Shown: piece by piece, positions 6,157-8,634 of the stretch
Position numbering within the stretch: the stretch's first letter is position 1
How the letters are laid out: each line of letters begins with the position of its first letter
The notes under the pieces: model-generated
What the model saw: the letters and a program-made list of their open reading frames with translations, nothing else
Databases searched by the model: none
What the model was told of the DNA's origin: nothing
Translations under genes and position numbers: made by a program
DNA from: Spirochaetales bacterium
GTDB lineage: Bacteria; Spirochaetota; Spirochaetia; JABMQR01
Length of the DNA: 8,634 nt
Assembly (NCBI GenBank): GCA_023139255.1
Contig: JAGLNY010000211.1
Coordinates: 1-8,634, forward strand
Direction of reading: 5' to 3'

Positions 6157-8214
6157 TTGGCTGAAATTGAGAAACAAAAGGGAGTTCTCAGCTACCGGAT
6201 TAATGGAGTACTTTATAACAAAAGTTTTTCTCTTGAAGAGAAATCTCATATTCCCCACGGGCATATTAGTATTGATCAAAAAGAAACCCCAGCAGGTATT
6301 TTATTCCATATCTCATTGGAACCGGATAAAAAAGCAGTTTTTGAGATGGAAAGATTTGAGGTTTTATTTTCACTAAAAGGTTTAATAAAAAAATGCTTTA
6401 TCAATGGTTTCCAGTCCTGGTCTGAAAGCTGTGAACGCAGCCCATGGAGCACACAAAAACAAATGAATCCTCTTTTTTCATATTGGATTAATAAATATCA
6501 ATTAAAAAAATATAGTGATCAGCACTTTACCACCTACCCGGGAAAACCGGGAGAATTTATCAGTTATTCGTACGGATATATCCGGCATAAAGATGATACA
6601 ATAACACTTGCAGGAACGTTAAACGAAAAAAACGGCTATACAATAATAAAAATTCAGACGAACCCGGATGGAGACAATACTGATATAACAGTGCTGAAAG
6701 AGTGTGAAGGGCAGCGACTGCTGCTTCATTCCCCCACGGTAATTCTTTCTTTTTTTCTCGGAACCGGCAGGGAAGCGGATGTATTCAATAGTTGGGGAAG
6801 CAGCTTCACCGGCTTACAAAAACTTCAGAAACCTGTATCAGGCTGGACCAGTTGGTATAATAATTTTGAGAAAATTAACGAGCAGATTATTCTCAAAAAC
6901 CTGAAATCATTTACGGACCGGGGAATACCGATTGATGTTTTTCAGATTGATGACGGCTGGCAGAGCACTGTGGGCGACTGGTTAAAAATTAACGAGAAAT
7001 TTCCAAACGGATTAACACAGATTGCCCGTGAAATACGGAAAGCGGGTTATACGCCGGGATTATGGCTGGCGCCGTTTGCAGCAGAAGAGTCTTCAGCACT
7101 GTGCCGGGATCATGCAGATTGGATTCTTAGAGACGACCGGGGCCCGGTTCGCGCAGGGTACAACCCGTTTAGCTGGAAAGGTAAATTTTACGGGTTGAAT
7201 ATTGACCACCCGGAAGTTAAAGGGTATTTACGGATGGTTTTTTATACAATCCTGGAAACGTGGGGTTTTGGGATGGTGAAACTGGATTTTCTTTATGCGG
7301 CAGCCCTTACGCCTCGTGATGGTAAGTCACGTGGACAGATAATGTATGAAGGAATGGAATTTCTTCGGGAAGTAACCGCTAAAAAATTGATGCTGGCGTG
7401 CGGGGTTCCGCTTGGCAGTGCTTTTGGGAAAACCGATTACTGTAGAATAGGGAGTGATGTTGCCCTTACCTGGGAAGATAAACGGCTAAAACTTTTTCGA
7501 TACAATGAAAGAGTATCAACTATAAACTCCCTGACGAGTACTATTGGGAGGCAGCACCTGAACAAGAGGTTTTTTCTTAATGCTCCGGATGTTTTTATAC
7601 TTCGTGATGAGAACAATAAACTCTCCGCTGCCGGAAAAGATGTTCTTTTTTTTGTTAACAACTTGTTTGGGGGATTGGTTTTTACTTCTGATGATATCAG
7701 CACTTATTCGGAAAAACAATTGCAGCAGTATTATTCATCTTTCCCGATAATGGAAAAAAATATTTTGTCAGTTTCTACAGATAAGGGATTATACACTGTA
7801 GATTTTCAAATAGGGAAACATTTCTATGCGGCATATATTAATGTCTCCGGAGAATCAAGGAAAATAACTTTGAAAGGGGATACAGGTTCAGGGTGGTATA
7901 GTGAGCAGACCGGGATAAAAACCGGCGGTTGGCAGATCAAACTGAAAGGATATGATACATTGTGTTTAACTAAAGTTCCTGTAAGACCATGGAGTGTTAT
8001 AGGTACAACGGGACGTCTTTTTCCGGCTTCAGAAATTTACCAGGTATTTAACGAAGATAATGAAATGACAATTACCTTCAGGGAAGGAACATTGCTTGCC
8101 GGTGATGTTATTGTACGGCTGCCGAAGGGAACCGAAATCTGTATGATAAATAATAATTCGGCGTTGATTGAAGTACGCTATGGTATAACGACTGGACGTG
8201 CTTCGTTAATTTAG
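6157..8214 (+). CDS. Alpha-galactosidase, glycoside hydrolase family 36 (clan GH-D)
   Basis: This is a probable retaining alpha-galactosidase that releases terminal alpha-linked galactose from melibiose- or raffinose-type sugars or galactolipid/galactan fragments. The 685 residues form an N-terminal beta-sandwich domain (to about 210), a (beta/alpha)8 barrel (about 225-510) and a C-terminal beta domain. Barrel motifs seen are SGWTSWYNNF (228-237), VFQIDDGWQ (261-269), GLWLAPFAAE (301-310), MVKLDFLYAAAL (373-384) with the expected nucleophile Asp377, and CRIGSD (429-434) with the expected acid/base Asp434. These match the K-x-D and R-x-x-x-D pattern of GH36 enzymes such as Thermotoga GalA. There is no signal peptide, so it should act in the cytoplasm on imported oligosaccharides. 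It starts with TTG, 16 bases after lgt. No sugar transporter, kinase or LacI-type regulator is in view. Family is firm; substrate is inferred, since clan GH-D also includes alpha-N-acetylgalactosaminidases and transglycosylases. Confidence 0.88.
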   Translation: MAEIEKQKGVLSYRINGVLYNKSFSLEEKSHIPHGHISIDQKETPAGILFHISLEPDKKAVFEMERFEVLFSLKGLIKKCFINGFQSWSESCERSPWSTQKQMNPLFSYWINKYQLKKYSDQHFTTYPGKPGEFISYSYGYIRHKDDTITLAGTLNEKNGYTIIKIQTNPDGDNTDITVLKECEGQRLLLHSPTVILSFFLGTGREADVFNSWGSSFTGLQKLQKPVSGWTSWYNNFEKINEQIILKNLKSFTDRGIPIDVFQIDDGWQSTVGDWLKINEKFPNGLTQIAREIRKAGYTPGLWLAPFAAEESSALCRDHADWILRDDRGPVRAGYNPFSWKGKFYGLNIDHPEVKGYLRMVFYTILETWGFGMVKLDFLYAAALTPRDGKSRGQIMYEGMEFLREVTAKKLMLACGVPLGSAFGKTDYCRIGSDVALTWEDKRLKLFRYNERVSTINSLTSTIGRQHLNKRFFLNAPDVFILRDENNKLSAAGKDVLFFVNNLFGGLVFTSDDISTYSEKQLQQYYSSFPIMEKNILSVSTDKGLYTVDFQIGKHFYAAYINVSGESRKITLKGDTGSGWYSEQTGIKTGGWQIKLKGYDTLCLTKVPVRPWSVIGTTGRLFPASEIYQVFNEDNEMTITFREGTLLAGDVIVRLPKGTEICMINNNSALIEVRYGITTGRASLI

Positions 8215-8223
8215 GAGTTTGTC

Positions 8224-8228
8224 AGGAG
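8224..8228 (+). promoter_or_regulatory. Ribosome binding site of the aminopeptidase gene
   Basis: AGGAG lies 9 bases before the ATG at 8238, in the 23-base spacer after the alpha-galactosidase stop codon. With no terminator or promoter visible in the spacer, this supports co-transcription with lgt and the alpha-galactosidase. Confidence 0.65.
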
Positions 8229-8237
8229 AACATTAGG

Positions 8238-8634
8238 ATGAACATTAGGGATAAAATTTCAGCCTTGCAGAAAATTATGAAAAATCATGCAGTAGATGCA
8301 TATATTATTACAGGAGCAGATCCTCATCAGAGTGAGATTACCCCGCGGCGATGGAAAACCCGGGAGTGGATAACCGGTTTTACCGGATCTGCAGGTATGG
8401 TGGTGATTACCCGTGAAAAAGCAGGACTCTGGACAGATTTCCGCTATTATATTCAGGCTGAAAATCAATTGGGAGATTCAGGCATCAGCTTATTCAGGCA
8501 GGGGGAAGCAGGGATCCCCGGATCAATAGAATGGATTAAAAGCGAACTCCCGTCCGGTTCCTGCGTTGCGGCAAGTGCAGAAGAGTTGTCTGCAGAGGAA
8601 TTTAAAAATTTCTCAAATCAATTTTCTGCTGTGG
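8238..8634 (+). CDS. Xaa-Pro aminopeptidase (aminopeptidase P), N-terminal part, cut by window edge
   Basis: Aminopeptidase P removes the N-terminal residue of peptides that have proline in second position, using two metal ions in a C-terminal pita-bread (M24B) domain. Only the first 132 codons are present. They belong to the creatinase-like N-terminal domain: AYIITGADPHQSEITPRRWK, then REWITGFTGSAGMVVIT (about residues 43-59) and AGLWTDFRYYIQAENQL. The DPHQSE and GFTGSAG motifs are typical of the long, three-domain form of the enzyme (about 590-620 residues, like eukaryotic XPNPEP1), not of the shorter E. coli PepP. The metal ligands lie beyond the window, so activity cannot be judged. There is no signal peptide, so it is probably cytoplasmic. 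It follows the alpha-galactosidase by 23 bases with its own ribosome binding site. Confidence 0.9.
   Translation, partial: MNIRDKISALQKIMKNHAVDAYIITGADPHQSEITPRRWKTREWITGFTGSAGMVVITREKAGLWTDFRYYIQAENQLGDSGISLFRQGEAGIPGSIEWIKSELPSGSCVAASAEELSAEEFKNFSNQFSAV

Noticed and set aside
8259..8468. 69-codon open frame on the minus strand at the right edge
   Set aside because: It is antisense to the clear aminopeptidase P motifs and shows no independent coding evidence.

Overview
The window looks like an ordinary chromosomal stretch of a diderm (Gram-negative-type), moderately AT-rich bacterium. Diderm is inferred from an SLBB/Poly_export-type outer-envelope exporter with a signal peptide, together with lgt, which implies lipoprotein biogenesis. 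The general flavour of the proteins would fit a free-living spirochaete, but nothing in the sequence proves that and I hold it loosely. I found no mobile element, CRISPR array, tRNA or rRNA, and no clear new biological system.

Layout. Bases 1-251 hold no gene I can support; they contain a possible promoter and one doubtful 30-codon reading frame. A large polysaccharide-export/SLBB gene follows on the + strand (252-2492). It converges on a three-gene minus-strand operon that reads from 5104 down to 2523: an S41 C-terminal processing protease, a YjbQ/UPF0047 protein (ATGA overlap with the protease) and the 16S rRNA methyltransferase rsmE (6-base gap). The 88-base region 5105-5192 is a divergent promoter region. 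From it the + strand carries lgt (5193-6140), a GH36 alpha-galactosidase with a TTG start (6157-8214) and the beginning of a long-form Xaa-Pro aminopeptidase (8238 to the window edge). The gaps of 16 and 23 bases suggest one transcript.

How the genes work together. Several products act at or on the envelope: the SLBB protein in polysaccharide export, the S41 protease in processing exported proteins, and Lgt in lipidating prolipoproteins at the inner membrane. The rest are housekeeping or catabolic cytoplasmic enzymes: RsmE in ribosome modification, YjbQ of unsettled role, alpha-galactosidase in sugar release and the aminopeptidase in peptide turnover. They share transcripts without forming one obvious pathway.

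Points worth a second look are regulatory and architectural: a terminator-like hairpin for the SLBB transcript lying inside the opposing rsmE gene, overlapping divergent promoters, two genes with signal peptides that lack a good ribosome binding site and have a -10-like box almost at the start codon, and substitutions in conserved RsmE motifs.
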